A stretch of DNA of 64,000 bases from the NCBI RefSeq assembly GCF_900142875.1, contig NZ_FRCK01000002.1, positions 310,001-374,000 on the forward strand, written 5' to 3'. A program made the translations under genes and the position numbers. This document shows positions 1 through 11,042 of this stretch, one piece after another; the stretch's first letter is position 1; every line of letters begins with the position of its first letter. The DNA is from Paracoccus solventivorans (GTDB lineage Bacteria; Pseudomonadota; Alphaproteobacteria; Rhodobacterales; Rhodobacteraceae). The notes below the pieces were generated by a model that worked only from the letters and a program-made list of their open reading frames with translations, was not told the origin of the DNA and ran no database searches.

Positions 1-1088
1 AGCGGCCAGCGCGAGCCGATATCCTGCGCCGCCGCCTCCTCGTCCGCCAGCAGCCGCCGGTGCATGGCCGCCACCTCGTCGCGGATCACCGACAGGAAGC
101 GGTCGTGGTCGGCGGCGCCAAGGTCGGGGTATTCCAGCATGTCCAGCGCCGCCTGCATGTTGGCGACCGCGGCGCGGCTGCGTTCATACATGTCCTGCAG
201 GGCGCGGTCGCGGCGGGTCTGGCGCTCGTGATCCTCGGTGATGTCGTCGAGCATCAGCAGAAACCCGGTCAGCGCCTCGGGGTCGCTGCCGTCGCTGTCG
301 TCGGCCTCGCCCCCCATCTCGGCGAAATCGGTGCGCCGCACCGGCGCCACGCTGGCGCGCAGCAGATGCCCGGCGTCCGAGGCGGTGACGAATTGCGCGG
401 CCGCCGCGCTGCCGTCGGCGCCGCGGGCGATGCGGGCCTCGACCCGGTCCAGCGCGTGGTCCAGCGCCGCCTTGTCGATCAGCGCGTGGATCGAGCGGCC
501 CAGCCCGATCAGCTCTGCCCCCGCGCTGTCGCCGCCGCCGCGCCCCGAAATCCGCCGCGCCAGCGCCCGCATCCGGCCGTTGTAAAGCAGGATCCGCCCC
601 TCGCGGTTGCAGACCACGACGGCGTGGTCGAGCTCGGTCATCAGCGCCGCCAGCTGGTCGCGCTGCTCGGCGACGCTGCGGCTGGCGTCGGCGACCAGCC
701 GCGCCATGTAGGAGGCCAGCGCCCGACGCTGGCCCAGCAGCCGGTCGATTTCCTGCGCCAGCGCCTGGGTTTCGGGGGTGTGGGCGATGTCGGGGACGGA
801 ATCCATCGTCTCGTCGGCGGCGGCGATGCGCATCGCGCCCAGCAGGCGCTGGGGGGCGACGATCAACCGGTGGCGGGCGCGCTGCGCCAGCCACCCCAGC
901 AGCACCGCCGCCCCCAGCCACCACAGGAACATCACCATCCAGGTCGCTTCCAGCGCCTGGAACACCGCCTGCCGCAGCGCCGCGCCCCGCGGTCCCAGCA
1001 CCGACAGGAACACCACCGCGCCGCCCAGCGACCACAGCCCCAGCGCCACCCCCGGCGCGATCAGGGGTGCGAGCCGCCCGGGCTTCAT
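1..1088 (-). CDS. Membrane-bound PAS sensor protein, 5' part only (possible DnaQ-type exonuclease fusion)
   Basis: The gene starts at 1088, its ATG overlapping the TGA of the receiver gene by 4 bases, and runs off the left edge after about 362 codons. Two hydrophobic segments (about residues 10-32 and 46-68) suggest an inner-membrane anchor. A HAMP-like linker follows, then a PAS-like stretch around residues 150-190 containing DHAVVVCNREGRILLYN. A helical region after residue 300 resembles the dimerisation helices of histidine kinases, but no H-box is visible in the part present. Related alphaproteobacterial acetate clusters carry a sensor of this shape fused to a 3'-5' exonuclease (DnaQ family). 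That C-terminal domain is expected outside the window but cannot be seen. The sensory role is well supported. The exonuclease fusion is an inference from gene context. Confidence 0.6.
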   Translation of the reverse strand, partial: MKPGRLAPLIAPGVALGLWSLGGAVVFLSVLGPRGAALRQAVFQALEATWMVMFLWWLGAAVLLGWLAQRARHRLIVAPQRLLGAMRIAAADETMDSVPDIAHTPETQALAQEIDRLLGQRRALASYMARLVADASRSVAEQRDQLAALMTELDHAVVVCNREGRILLYNGRMRALARRISGRGGGDSAGAELIGLGRSIHALIDKAALDHALDRVEARIARGADGSAAAAQFVTASDAGHLLRASVAPVRRTDFAEMGGEADDSDGSDPEALTGFLLMLDDITEDHERQTRRDRALQDMYERSRAAVANMQAALDMLEYPDLGAADHDRFLSVIRDEVAAMHRRLLADEEAAAQDIGSRWP

Positions 1089-1450
1089 GCCAGCAGCCCC
1101 CGGATGCGGGCCGCGAGATCGCGGGTCGAAAACGGCTTGGCGACAAAGGCATCCGCCCCCGCCCCCATGGCGCGGGCCTGATCGGCCTCGCGCGAACGCG
1201 CGGTCAGCATGACGATGCGGGTGCCCGCCAGCGCGGGGTCGCTGCGCAGCGTCTCGCACAGGTCGAAGCCGGAGAGGCCCGGCATCATCGCGTCCAGCAG
1301 CACCAGCCGCGGACGCTCGGCGCGGATCATCGCCAGCGCCTCGGCGCCGTCGCGGGCGATCAGCACGCGGTGGCCCTCGCGTTTCAGCAGGAACTCCAGC
1401 GAGACGACGATGTTCGGCTCGTCGTCGGCGATCAGCACGGTGTGGGTCAT
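1085..1450 (-). CDS. Single-domain response regulator (CheY-like receiver)
   Basis: This 121-residue protein is a bare receiver domain with no DNA-binding output. The acidic pocket D9-D10, the phospho-acceptor D53 (LLLDAMMPG), the switch threonine in MLTA and the conserved lysine in VAKPF are all present. Its ATG overlaps the TGA of the histidine kinase, and its own stop overlaps the start of the next sensor, so the three are translationally coupled. The upstream kinase is its obvious phosphodonor. The output must be a protein partner, perhaps the neighbouring sensor/exonuclease or a DNA-binding regulator elsewhere. It is the fifth gene after acs in the same direction, which suggests a role in acetate or carbon-flux signalling. 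Confidence 0.9.
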   Translation of the reverse strand: MTHTVLIADDEPNIVVSLEFLLKREGHRVLIARDGAEALAMIRAERPRLVLLDAMMPGLSGFDLCETLRSDPALAGTRIVMLTARSREADQARAMGAGADAFVAKPFSTRDLAARIRGLLA

Positions 1451-2214
1451 GGGGTCTCCTCCTTTCCGCCTGCCGCAGCGTCGCCTGCCGGGGCCGGGTC
1501 CAGCGGCAGGGTGACGACGAAGCGCGCGCCCCCGTCCGGCGCGGGCCCGGCGAGGATGCGGCCGCCGTGGCGGGCGACGATGCTGCGGGCCAGCGGCAGG
1601 CCCAGCCCGCTGCCCTTGGTGCGCGCGCCCGGGGCGCCGGACTGGTGCCAGGGGCGAAAGATCGCCTCGCGTTCCTCCTCGGGGATGCCAGGGCCGTTGT
1701 CGGTGACAGAAATCTCGATCCCCGCGGGCACGGGATGCAGCGCGGCGGTGATGCGGCCGCGGCCCTCGGGCGCGAACTTGGCGGCGTTCGACAGCAGGTT
1801 CAGCGCCACCTGCAACAGCCGGTCGCGGTCGCCGCGCATCACCGGCACCGGCGCAAGATCGAGTTCCAGCGCCACACCCCGCGCCGCCAGCAGCGGCCGC
1901 ACCACCGCCGCCGCGTCCCGCAGCAGCGCGGCCGGGTCCAGCGCCGCCATGTCCCATTCGGCAAACGCGGTGCCCAGCTTCGCGGCGTCGAGGATGCCGT
2001 CCACCAGCCGCCCCAGCCGCGCGGCCTCATCGGCGATGATCGACAGGAAGCCCTCGCGCTCGGCGGGGTCCATGTCGGGGCTGTCCTGCATCAGCTCGGC
2101 CAGCGCCCGGATCGCGGTCAGCGGCGTGCGCAATTCGTGGACGGCAGCGGCCAAGACCTCGTCATGCGGCGCTTCCATGGCGCCGGGCGCCGGGGGACCG
2201 CCGCGCCCGCTCAT
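1447..2214 (-). CDS. Soluble sensor histidine kinase
   Basis: This 255-residue kinase has no membrane segment and no recognisable input domain. The H-box is AAVHELRTPLTAI with phosphorylatable H26. The N-box (LNLLSNAAKFAP), the G1 box (DNGPGIPEEE) and the G2 box (GSGLGLPLARSIV) are intact, so it should be active. The start codon overlaps the stop of the CBS/DUF294 gene (ATGA), and its stop overlaps the receiver start. Input probably comes from a partner: ActP-type symporters and CBS proteins are commonly encoded beside such kinases (compare CrbS/CrbR, where symporter and kinase are fused). Here the symporter and kinase are separate genes in one operon. The acetate-sensing role is inferred from position only. 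Confidence 0.9.
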   Translation of the reverse strand: MSGRGGPPAPGAMEAPHDEVLAAAVHELRTPLTAIRALAELMQDSPDMDPAEREGFLSIIADEAARLGRLVDGILDAAKLGTAFAEWDMAALDPAALLRDAAAVVRPLLAARGVALELDLAPVPVMRGDRDRLLQVALNLLSNAAKFAPEGRGRITAALHPVPAGIEISVTDNGPGIPEEEREAIFRPWHQSGAPGARTKGSGLGLPLARSIVARHGGRILAGPAPDGGARFVVTLPLDPAPAGDAAAGGKEETP

Positions 2215-3719
2215 GTCTGCAACCGGAAATGCTGGGTGATCCAGTCGCGGAAACCGCGCACGATGGCCAGCGCCTCTTTCAGCCCCTCGCGGTCCAAGGC
2301 CCCCAGCGCGTCCAGCCGGATCAGATTGTCGGGGGTGCGGCCGTCCTCGATCTGGCGCAGGTTGCTGTCGAGCTTGACCCCCATCAGGAAATGCAGCGCA
2401 TCCGACAGGTCGCGGGCCTGCGCAGGCGTGATCCGCCGCGCCTGCGCCAGCGCCGCCAGCCGCGCGGTGGTGGGCAGGTCCGACACCCGGTATTTCAGCG
2501 CCAGCGCCCGCGCGCCCTGCACGATGGGAAAGATCCCCAGCTTCTTGATGTCGATCTCGGCCGAGCCGCGCCCGGTCATCCCCGGCAGCCGCGACCACCA
2601 GCTGCGGTCCTGCGAGAAACTGTTCACCGAAGCCGCGAAGCGCGCCAGATAGGCGTCGCTGTCCGACATCAGCCGCGCCAGTTGCGCGCGCAGGCCGGCC
2701 AGCAGCTCCGCATCGCCCGACACCGCCAGCGCATCCATGAAGATGGCCAGCTTCATCGGCCCCTCGGGGTCGTCGCCATGCACCCATTGCCCGATGGCGC
2801 GGCGGAACCCGGCCACCGGCCGGCACCAGTCCGGGCGGCTGGCCATGATGCCGCCGGGGCACGGCGGATAGCCGAAATCGACCAGCGCCGCGGTGAATGC
2901 GGCGGTGGCGGCGGCCGCGGTTTCAGGCGCTACGCCGTCGCGCAGGATCAGGCCGTTGTCCTGATCGGTGCGCATGATCTGTTCGCCGCGCCCCTCGCTG
3001 CCCATCACGATCAGGCAGGAGTTCTCGCGCAGGCTCTCGGGGGCCACCAGCTCCCACAGGCGGCGGAACACGGTGCGGTTCAGCTCGCCCACCAGCCTGG
3101 CGATGACCTCGATGCGCACCCCGTCCTGATGCAGCACCGCGACCAGCGGCGCGATCTGGTCGGCGGCGCGTTTCAGCGCCGCGACGCTGCCGGCCTCGGC
3201 CGCCTCGAGCGCGATCAGATGCGAATGGTTGGCCAGGAACCCCATCAGGTCCAGCTGCCGCAGCACCCCCGCCACCTGCCCGCGCTCGCAGACCACCAGC
3301 CGGTGGACGCCATGGCGCAGCATCAGGATCATCGCCTCGAACAGCTCGGCGCCGCGGTCGATGGTGATGGCGGGAAAGGCCGCGACCTCGCGCAGGGTGA
3401 TGGACGCGGGCGGGCGGTCCATCAGCAGCACGTCGCGCAGGTTGGTGGTGGTGAAGATGCCCAGCCGGTCCCCCGCCGCGCCCCCGTCCTGCACCAGCAC
3501 GTCGGTGACGCCGGCCGCCGCCATCTGCCGGCAGGCGCTGACGATGTCGGTGCCCGCCTCCAGAAAGAACGGCTTGCGCACCGGCGCGTCCCCCACGCGC
3601 GAGGTGATCAGCGTCAGCGTCTCGCGCCGGGCATGATCGCCGCCGCCAGACGCCAGCGGCACGGCCGGACCCGAAGGCCCGGCCGCACCGTCGTTTTCCC
3701 TGAGCCCCGCAGGCGTCAA
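2211..3719 (-). CDS. CBS-pair / DUF294 nucleotidyltransferase-like signalling protein
   Basis: This is a 502-residue protein with a CBS pair (about residues 30-150), a putative nucleotidyltransferase DUF294 domain ([17 protein letters not shown], the GS-x10-D-x-D pattern) and a DUF294 C-terminal helical domain. Relatives often begin with a cyclic-nucleotide-binding domain; this one goes straight into the CBS pair, and the upstream gene leaves no room for more. The chosen start is TTG at 3719, which overlaps the actP stop as TTGA, matching the coupled starts of the rest of the operon. A GTG about 35 codons downstream is an alternative. The family resembles GlnD-type enzymes, but its biochemical activity is not established. 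It probably relays adenylate status to the neighbouring kinase and sensor. Confidence 0.85.
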   Translation of the reverse strand: MTPAGLRENDGAAGPSGPAVPLASGGGDHARRETLTLITSRVGDAPVRKPFFLEAGTDIVSACRQMAAAGVTDVLVQDGGAAGDRLGIFTTTNLRDVLLMDRPPASITLREVAAFPAITIDRGAELFEAMILMLRHGVHRLVVCERGQVAGVLRQLDLMGFLANHSHLIALEAAEAGSVAALKRAADQIAPLVAVLHQDGVRIEVIARLVGELNRTVFRRLWELVAPESLRENSCLIVMGSEGRGEQIMRTDQDNGLILRDGVAPETAAAATAAFTAALVDFGYPPCPGGIMASRPDWCRPVAGFRRAIGQWVHGDDPEGPMKLAIFMDALAVSGDAELLAGLRAQLARLMSDSDAYLARFAASVNSFSQDRSWWSRLPGMTGRGSAEIDIKKLGIFPIVQGARALALKYRVSDLPTTARLAALAQARRITPAQARDLSDALHFLMGVKLDSNLRQIEDGRTPDNLIRLDALGALDREGLKEALAIVRGFRDWITQHFRLQT

Positions 3720-5440
3720 TGCGCCGAGGCCGCAGAGGCGCCGATCCCGGTCTCGGACCGGACCTGCTGCGCCAGGAAGCCCGCGCGGTCGACCGCGGCG
3801 CGCCGGCTCTTGTCGGTGACCGAGAACAGCCAGATCCCCAGGAACGCCAGCGTCATCGAGAAGAGCGCAGGCGAGGTATAGGGGAAGGGCGCGGACCCGG
3901 CCGGGTTGCCCAGCGTGGCCTCCCACACCGAAGGCGACAGCACGGTCAGCAGCACCGACGAGATCAGCCCCAGGAAGCCGCCGATCACCGCGCCGCGGGT
4001 GGTCATGTCCTTCCACAGGATCGACAGGAACAGCACCGGGAAGTTCGCGGACGCCGCCACCGCAAAGGCCAGCGACACCATGAAGGCGATGTTCTGCTTT
4101 TCGAAGGCGATCCCCAGGATCACGGCGATGATCCCCAGCGCGATCGTGGTGATCCGCGACACCCGCAGTTCCGTGGCGCTGTCGGCGTTCCCCTTGCGCA
4201 GCACGCTGGAATAGATGTCGTGCGACACCGCCGAGGCCCCCGACAGCGTCAGCCCCGCCACCACCGCAAGGATGGTCGCGAACGCCACCGCCGACATGAA
4301 GCCCAGGAAGATGTTGCCGCCCACCGCGTCGGCCAGATGCACCGCCGCCATGTTGACGCCGCCGATCAGCCCGCCGTCCGCTTCCAGGAAGCTGGGGTTG
4401 GTCAGCACGAACAGGATGGCGCCAAAGCCGATGATGAAGGTCAGCAGGTAGAAATAGCCGATCCAGACGGTCGCCCACATCACCGACTTGCGCGCCTCTT
4501 TCGCGCTGGGGACGGTGAAGAAGCGCATCAGGATATGCGGCAGCCCGGCGGTGCCGAACATCAGCGCCATACCGAAGCTGATGGCCGAGATCGGGTCCTT
4601 GATGAAGTTGCCCGGCCCCATGATCGACTGGCCGGCGACCGCCGCCTCTTCCGGGGTCTGGCCGGCGCCCAGCGCCAGGTCGGTCTTGATCTGCACCGCG
4701 CCGGCGAACAGCCGCTCGGGGCTGAAGCCCACCGACATCATCACCATGAACGCCATGAAGGACGCCCCGCCCAGCAGCAGGCAGGCCTTGATGATCTGAA
4801 CCCAGGTGGTGGCGGTCATGCCGCCGAACAGCACATAGACCATCATCAGCGCGCCGACGATGACCACCGCCATCCAGTATTCCAGCCCGAACAGCAGCTT
4901 GATCAGCTGCCCGGCGCCGACCATCTGCGCGATCAGGTAGAAGGCGACCACCACCAGCGTGGAACTGGCCGCGAACACCCGCACCGGCGTCTGGGCAAAG
5001 CGGAACGAGGCCACGTCGGCAAAGGTGAACTTGCCCAGGTTGCGCAGGCGCTCGGCCATCAGGAAGGTCAGGATCGGCCAGCCGACCAGGAAGCCGATGG
5101 AATAGATCAGCCCGTCATAGCCGTTCGACATCACCGCCGCCGAGATCCCCAGGAACGAGGCCGCGGACATGTAGTCGCCAGCGATCGCCAGCCCGTTCTG
5201 GAACCCGGTGATGCCGCCGCCGGCGGTATAGAAATCCGCCGCCGACTTGGTGCGCGAGGCGGCCCATTTGGTGATGAACAGGGTCCCGGCGACAAAGATC
5301 GCGAACATCCCGATCGCGGTCCAGTTGGTCGCCTGTTTCTGGATCTCGCCTTCCAGCGCGGGGGCGGCGACGACCAGCGAGGGCACCAGCAGCAGCGTGG
5401 ACAGGCCCAGGAAGCGGCCCATGGAAAGTCCCGGCATCAT
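3716..5440 (-). CDS. actP: Cation/acetate symporter ActP
   Basis: This 574-residue sodium:solute symporter (SSS family) has an N-terminal signal-like hydrophobic stretch and about 13 transmembrane helices. Characteristic stretches are [16 protein letters not shown], the [10 protein letters not shown] loop and [14 protein letters not shown]. It is preceded by a DUF485 protein, exactly the yjcH-actP arrangement of E. coli, so acetate (or other short carboxylates such as pyruvate or glycolate) is the likely substrate. Its ATG overlaps the DUF485 stop. The C-terminal tail ([16 protein letters not shown]) is cytoplasmic and carries no kinase domain. Uptake through ActP would feed the Acs enzyme encoded upstream. 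Confidence 0.93.
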   Translation of the reverse strand: MMPGLSMGRFLGLSTLLLVPSLVVAAPALEGEIQKQATNWTAIGMFAIFVAGTLFITKWAASRTKSAADFYTAGGGITGFQNGLAIAGDYMSAASFLGISAAVMSNGYDGLIYSIGFLVGWPILTFLMAERLRNLGKFTFADVASFRFAQTPVRVFAASSTLVVVAFYLIAQMVGAGQLIKLLFGLEYWMAVVIVGALMMVYVLFGGMTATTWVQIIKACLLLGGASFMAFMVMMSVGFSPERLFAGAVQIKTDLALGAGQTPEEAAVAGQSIMGPGNFIKDPISAISFGMALMFGTAGLPHILMRFFTVPSAKEARKSVMWATVWIGYFYLLTFIIGFGAILFVLTNPSFLEADGGLIGGVNMAAVHLADAVGGNIFLGFMSAVAFATILAVVAGLTLSGASAVSHDIYSSVLRKGNADSATELRVSRITTIALGIIAVILGIAFEKQNIAFMVSLAFAVAASANFPVLFLSILWKDMTTRGAVIGGFLGLISSVLLTVLSPSVWEATLGNPAGSAPFPYTSPALFSMTLAFLGIWLFSVTDKSRRAAVDRAGFLAQQVRSETGIGASAASAH

Positions 5441-5745
5441 TTCAGCGCCTCCCGCTTGATCCGCTCGTTCAGGTCGTCGTATTCGCTGTTGGCGCGGGCG
5501 ACATAGACCCCGGTGATGACGATGGTGAACAGGATCACGCCGAAGCCGATCGGGATCCCCCAGGTCATGACGCCGTCGCCGATGCGCGCAGCCAGCGTTT
5601 CCTTGCTGAAGGCGATCAGCGTGATGAAGCCGTAATAGACGACCAGCATCGCAATGGTCAGCCTCCAGCCAAATCGCAGCCGTTTCTGTCGCAGCTCCTG
5701 ATAGTTCGGGTCGGAAGCGATACGTTCGAGCATCGAGTCCTGCAT
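5437..5745 (-). CDS. yjcH: DUF485 inner-membrane protein (YjcH-like)
   Basis: This 102-residue protein has two transmembrane helices (about residues 28-48 and 60-82), the typical YRELR-x-KRLRF-like lead-in and the [20 protein letters not shown] second helix. The start at 5745 is set by a GGGAGGA ribosome-binding site 7 bases upstream. Its TGA overlaps the actP start. DUF485 proteins accompany ActP symporters in many bacteria and are thought to be accessory subunits, though the mechanism is not known. It lies 142 bases downstream of acs with a GC hairpin between them. Confidence 0.92.
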   Translation of the reverse strand: MQDSMLERIASDPNYQELRQKRLRFGWRLTIAMLVVYYGFITLIAFSKETLAARIGDGVMTWGIPIGFGVILFTIVITGVYVARANSEYDDLNERIKREALK

Positions 5746-5842
5746 GGAGAAATCCTCCCACGAGTAAAATGATATTCTTTGACAATCTGCCCGCGCGGCG
5801 CGGCCACGGGGGCCCGTCACGGATCCGGCCAGCTCGCCGGTG

Positions 5843-5871
5843 GCCGGCCGGACCTCCTCGATCCGGCCGGC
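5843..5871 (-). terminator. GC-rich hairpin between acs and the DUF485 gene
   Basis: A perfect 10-bp inverted repeat (GCCGGCCGGA with TCCGGCCGGC, 9-base loop) lies just after the acs stop codon. There is no T-run on the minus strand, so it is more likely a processing, attenuation or RNA-stability element than a full terminator. It would let acs be expressed at a level different from actP and the signalling genes. Confidence 0.5.
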
Positions 5872-5887
5872 GCTGCGCTTGTCGGGG

Positions 5888-7843
<1,956 letters not shown>

Positions 7844-7950
7844 ATAACCTCCCTAGCCGTCCAGAACCGCAGCGATCCTCAACGCCGCGAACCGCCGGCA
7901 CAAGCGGCCGACGATAGGACGGAGCCTAGAAGCGCCCGGCGCGGTTGTCA

Positions 7951-8000
7951 TATGCAAAAATTGCAAAATAAACCCTGTTTCTTGCGTATATTGTAAAAAA
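7951..8000. promoter_or_regulatory. Paired TTGCAA-like direct repeats upstream of acs (candidate ScfR/RamB-type operator)
   Basis: The acs/HugZ-like divergent region holds an AT-rich patch with four half-sites. They are ATGCAAAA and TTGCAAAA nine bases apart (G at 7954 and 7963), then TTGCGTAT and TTGTAAAA nine bases apart (G at 7984 and 7993). The two pairs are exactly 30 bases apart. Short-chain-fatty-acyl-CoA regulators (RamB, PccR) bind TTTGCAAA repeats upstream of acetate and propionate genes in related bacteria, though the published PccR spacing is wider. The repeats are visible; the regulator is an inference. Confidence 0.45.
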
Positions 8001-8023
8001 CCATCGGATTCGGGGACATAAAC

Positions 8024-8551
8024 ATGGGAATTGGGCAATTTGTCGCGGGCAAAACCGGCGAGAACCCGCCAACCGGCCCGCATCGTCCCGCCGACGACCC
8101 CGCCCGCGCGCACGCAGAGGCGATCCTGCGGGCGGCAGACAGCGCGGTGCTGGCGGTTCTGGACGCGCAGGGCTGGCCGATGACGTCGCGGATCGCGGTG
8201 CAGCGGGATGCTGCCGGGGGGCTGTGGGCGATGTTGTCGGGGCTGGCGCTGCACACCGCCGCGCTGCGCCGCGACCCGCGCGCGGCGCTGCTGATCGACG
8301 CCCCTACCGCACCGGATGCGCGCGGCATCGCCCTGGCGCGGGCGCGGTTGTCGCTGCAGGTCGAGGCGCAAGAGCTGCGGGACCCCGCCGAAGACGCCAC
8401 CCTGCGCGCGGACTGGCTGGCCCGCGACCCCAAGGCGGCGGTCTATGCGCGGCTGCCGGATTTCCGGCTGTGGCGGCTGCAACCCCGCGGCGGGCTGCTG
8501 AACGCAGGTTTCGGCCGGGCCTATCAACTGGGCCCGGCCGATCTGAGCTGA
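8024..8551 (+). CDS. HugZ-like / pyridoxamine-phosphate-oxidase-fold protein
   Basis: This 175-residue protein shows the split-barrel flavin-binding fold of the PNPOx-like family, in the HugZ-type heme-utilisation branch. Visible features are an N-terminal helix with ILRAADSAVLAVLDAQGWPMTSRIAV, the LHTAALRRDPRAALLI strand-helix and RARLSLQVEAQEL. It lacks the long C-terminal DUF2470 domain found in full HugZ heme oxygenases, so it is a short form. It may bind FMN or heme; no substrate can be assigned. It is transcribed away from acs and ends at a strong hairpin facing the next gene. Confidence 0.8.
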   Translation: MGIGQFVAGKTGENPPTGPHRPADDPARAHAEAILRAADSAVLAVLDAQGWPMTSRIAVQRDAAGGLWAMLSGLALHTAALRRDPRAALLIDAPTAPDARGIALARARLSLQVEAQELRDPAEDATLRADWLARDPKAAVYARLPDFRLWRLQPRGGLLNAGFGRAYQLGPADLS

Positions 8552-8562
8552 CGCGACAAAGC

Positions 8563-8585
8563 CCCGGCAGCACAAGGCTGCCGGG
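8563..8585. terminator. Bidirectional hairpin between convergent genes
   Basis: A perfect 9-bp stem (CCCGGCAGC with GCTGCCGGG, loop ACAAG) lies midway between the stop codons at 8551 (plus) and 8611 (minus). Position and symmetry suit a shared terminator, although neither strand has a clear T-run. Confidence 0.6.
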
Positions 8586-8610
8586 CAGGATGTTCAGCGC
8601 GGAACGCGGG

Positions 8611-10902
8611 TCATTCCGCCTGATCCATGCGGATCTTCAGCGCCATCGTGCCGCGCACAGCCTGCGAGAAATCCAGATAGAGCTGGTCCTTCGCCGTCCC
8701 CTGCGCCGCGGTGACCGAGGGCAGGTCGGTGTTGCGGGCGCCGCTGGCGGTGGTCACCGCGCCCTCGGCCACCACCGATTCCACCCGCAGCGCCTGCGCG
8801 CTGAACGGCAGCGCGCCGCCCGTCCCCACCACCCAGCGCGCGGCGGCGGTATTCTGGCGGTGGCTGACGGTCAGCGGGTTGGCGGTGGGGGTGCGCACGC
8901 CGCTGAAGGTGTTGCCCTCGAACCGGACGTTGCGCATCCGCGCCACGTCCAGATTGGCAAAGCTGGTGTCCACCCGCTCGACCCGGTCGATCTGCGCGTA
9001 AAGCGACTTGAACACGTTGCCCATCACCGTCAGCCCGTGCAGCCAGTGGTTGGTGCCAAACGGCTTGATGACGATCCACGAAAAGCTGGCCACCGTGTGC
9101 GAGCACAGGAAGGTGTTGCCGGTCATCGTCACCCCCCCGAACGGCGGCTGCCCGGCAGAGTTCGGCACCGGGTGGTGCTCGTTCGTCCATTCGATGCTGG
9201 CGTTGTCGATATAGTTGCCGGTGATCGTCACCTGCGCATTGCGCCCGGTCAGCACCAGCCCGGCGCTGCGCAGCCCGGTGTTCTGGCTGTCGCCCTGGAA
9301 CCAGTGGTTGCCGGAAATCAGATGCCCGGTCCCCGCCGCCACGCAGAAATGCCCGAAGCGGACAAAGCGGTTGTCGCGGATCTTTGCGTCGTTGGCGTTG
9401 ACGTTCAGGCAGACGCTGGTGCGGCTTTGCACCGGCTGGCCCATGTCGTGGGACATGAACTCGCAGCGGTCGATCAGCATCCCCTGGCACGCCTCGCCGA
9501 TCGAGGTGATGCCGCGGTCCTTGGGCCTTGTCATGAAACAGTCGCGGAACGACCACAGCTCGCCCTGCGGCGGCAGCATCACCCCGCTGGCCCGCCCGTC
9601 CAGCCCGAAATCCACGTTCATGAAATAGAAGCGGTCGACCTGAGGCACGGTCGAGAAATCGAAGGCGTAGCGGTAGCGCTCGAACGTATAGCTGCGGGTG
9701 CCGGCGCCGCCATAGAGCGCCTGCGACAGGGTCAGCGTGCCGGTGGCGATGTTCTTGTCGCGCACATAGATCTCGCGCCCGACCCCGGGACCCGAGATGC
9801 GCGCGCCGACCTCGATCGCGGCGATCTGGCCCACGGCGCGCAGCTCCAGCGGGCGCTCGGGGTCATAGGTGGCGGTGGCGGTGAGCGTGCCGGTTTCCCA
9901 GGCGGGGCCGTCCACGATGGCGATCTGGCCGTTGGCGATGACGCGGCGGGCGGAAAACTGCGTCAGCCCGGGGATGATGTCGCCGATCACCAGCGGCTCG
10001 GTCAGGTCGACCTTGCGGCCGCACAGGTCGAAGATGTTGTGGTCGCTGTAATCCAGCAGCGCCTGCAACCCGCGCTTCATCCCCTCGGTCTCGTCGCCGA
10101 AGGCATCGGCGTAAGAGGGCAGGTCGAAATTGCGCCGCAGCCCCAGCCGGGCGGTGCGGGGCATCACCAGCGTGCCGACGAAGCGCACCGGCTCGTTCAT
10201 GGTCAGGTTGCCGCCGATGTAATAGCTGCCCGCCGGCACCAGCACCTGCCCGCCCGCCGCCGCCGCGTCGGCCAGCTGGAACGCCGCGCGGTCGTCGGTC
10301 ACCCCGTCGCCTTTTGCGCCATAGTCGCGCACATCCACCCAGTCGATCATCGCGGGGACAAAGGCGGCGGTGATGTCCTCGATGCGGATGCTCTCGATAC
10401 GGACGGCGCCGCCGTTCGGGCCGGTGATGTCCAGCCCCAGATGGCCGAACACCGCCGTCGGCCCCCAGCCCATATGCACCCCCGGCCGGGCCGAGGTGCC
10501 GACGATGGCCGAGACCTCGACCACCTGCCCGTGCCCCGGCAGCGCCACCACCGGGCCGGTGACGGTGACCCCGTTCACCCGCTGGCGCTGCGCGTTCCCC
10601 GGCCAGCCCGCGATGCGGACGGAAGCCAGGTTCCCCGCCACCGCCTTGACCCGCGCCGAGACCCGCAGATAGGTCCCCGGCAGGATCGGGGTTTCCCCGG
10701 TGAAGCGGATGCGGGTTTCGGTCGCCTGCTTGACGATTTCCAGGCAGGCGCCGAAATCCTGATCGGCCGGGACGACGGCCGCGTTGGCGGCGCTGGCCCA
10801 GGTGGTCTGGCCCGACCTCCCGTCCTCTTGCGACCATGCCGCCAGCCCCGCGGCGAACCCCGGCGGCATCAGCTGCAACCCCGATGTGATGGCGATGTTC
10901 AT
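8611..10902 (-). CDS. Right-handed beta-helix (pectate-lyase/GH28-related, tailspike-like) protein
   Basis: This 763-residue protein has an N-terminal beta-sandwich-like region (1-195), then the pectate-lyase-superfamily signature DYGAKGDGVTDDRAAF (about residue 205) that opens a long beta-helix. Turns rich in N and G (TGNYIDNAS, MTGNTFLC, EGNTFSGV) continue to about residue 650. There is no signal peptide, so it is not a classical secreted enzyme. That fits a phage tailspike or gene-transfer-agent (GTA) head-spike/fibre type of protein, and similar GH28-related proteins are widespread in Rhodobacterales. The start at 10902 has a GGGGAAGGA ribosome-binding site. A CtrA-like site lies about 75 bases upstream. 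It is monocistronic, with no other phage genes nearby. The fold is confident; the role is inferred. Confidence 0.75.
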   Translation of the reverse strand: MNIAITSGLQLMPPGFAAGLAAWSQEDGRSGQTTWASAANAAVVPADQDFGACLEIVKQATETRIRFTGETPILPGTYLRVSARVKAVAGNLASVRIAGWPGNAQRQRVNGVTVTGPVVALPGHGQVVEVSAIVGTSARPGVHMGWGPTAVFGHLGLDITGPNGGAVRIESIRIEDITAAFVPAMIDWVDVRDYGAKGDGVTDDRAAFQLADAAAAGGQVLVPAGSYYIGGNLTMNEPVRFVGTLVMPRTARLGLRRNFDLPSYADAFGDETEGMKRGLQALLDYSDHNIFDLCGRKVDLTEPLVIGDIIPGLTQFSARRVIANGQIAIVDGPAWETGTLTATATYDPERPLELRAVGQIAAIEVGARISGPGVGREIYVRDKNIATGTLTLSQALYGGAGTRSYTFERYRYAFDFSTVPQVDRFYFMNVDFGLDGRASGVMLPPQGELWSFRDCFMTRPKDRGITSIGEACQGMLIDRCEFMSHDMGQPVQSRTSVCLNVNANDAKIRDNRFVRFGHFCVAAGTGHLISGNHWFQGDSQNTGLRSAGLVLTGRNAQVTITGNYIDNASIEWTNEHHPVPNSAGQPPFGGVTMTGNTFLCSHTVASFSWIVIKPFGTNHWLHGLTVMGNVFKSLYAQIDRVERVDTSFANLDVARMRNVRFEGNTFSGVRTPTANPLTVSHRQNTAAARWVVGTGGALPFSAQALRVESVVAEGAVTTASGARNTDLPSVTAAQGTAKDQLYLDFSQAVRGTMALKIRMDQAE

Positions 10903-10976
10903 GCGCTCGTCCTTCCCCTTGAGGATGCGAGGTCACGACACGCCCCGCAGCAGCCCGGAACACTGCCGCGCAAGGG

Positions 10977-10992
10977 TTGACGCCCGGTTAAC
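10977..10992. promoter_or_regulatory. CtrA-like site TTGA-N7-TTAAC
   Basis: TTGA at 10977-10980 and TTAAC at 10988-10992 are separated by exactly seven bases. The Caulobacter CtrA consensus is TTAA-N7-TTAA(C), so one base differs. TTAA is very rare in this G+C-rich sequence. The site lies about 75-90 bases upstream of the beta-helix gene start. Confidence 0.4.
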
Positions 10993-11042
10993 CAGCCGCG
11001 CGGTGCAAGAAGGGGGACGGCAACGGGCCAGAGGCGGGGGGC

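Noticed and set aside
3720..4478. Upstream extension of the CBS/DUF294 frame inside actP.
   Set aside because: It is antisense-free but out of frame with actP and shows no cyclic-nucleotide-binding domain; it is low-complexity shadow coding.
3719..5506. Long plus-strand frames opposite actP and many similar frames throughout.
   Set aside because: High G+C content keeps antisense frames open. The translations are His/Arg/Gln-rich with no motifs, and the real genes on the other strand are clear.
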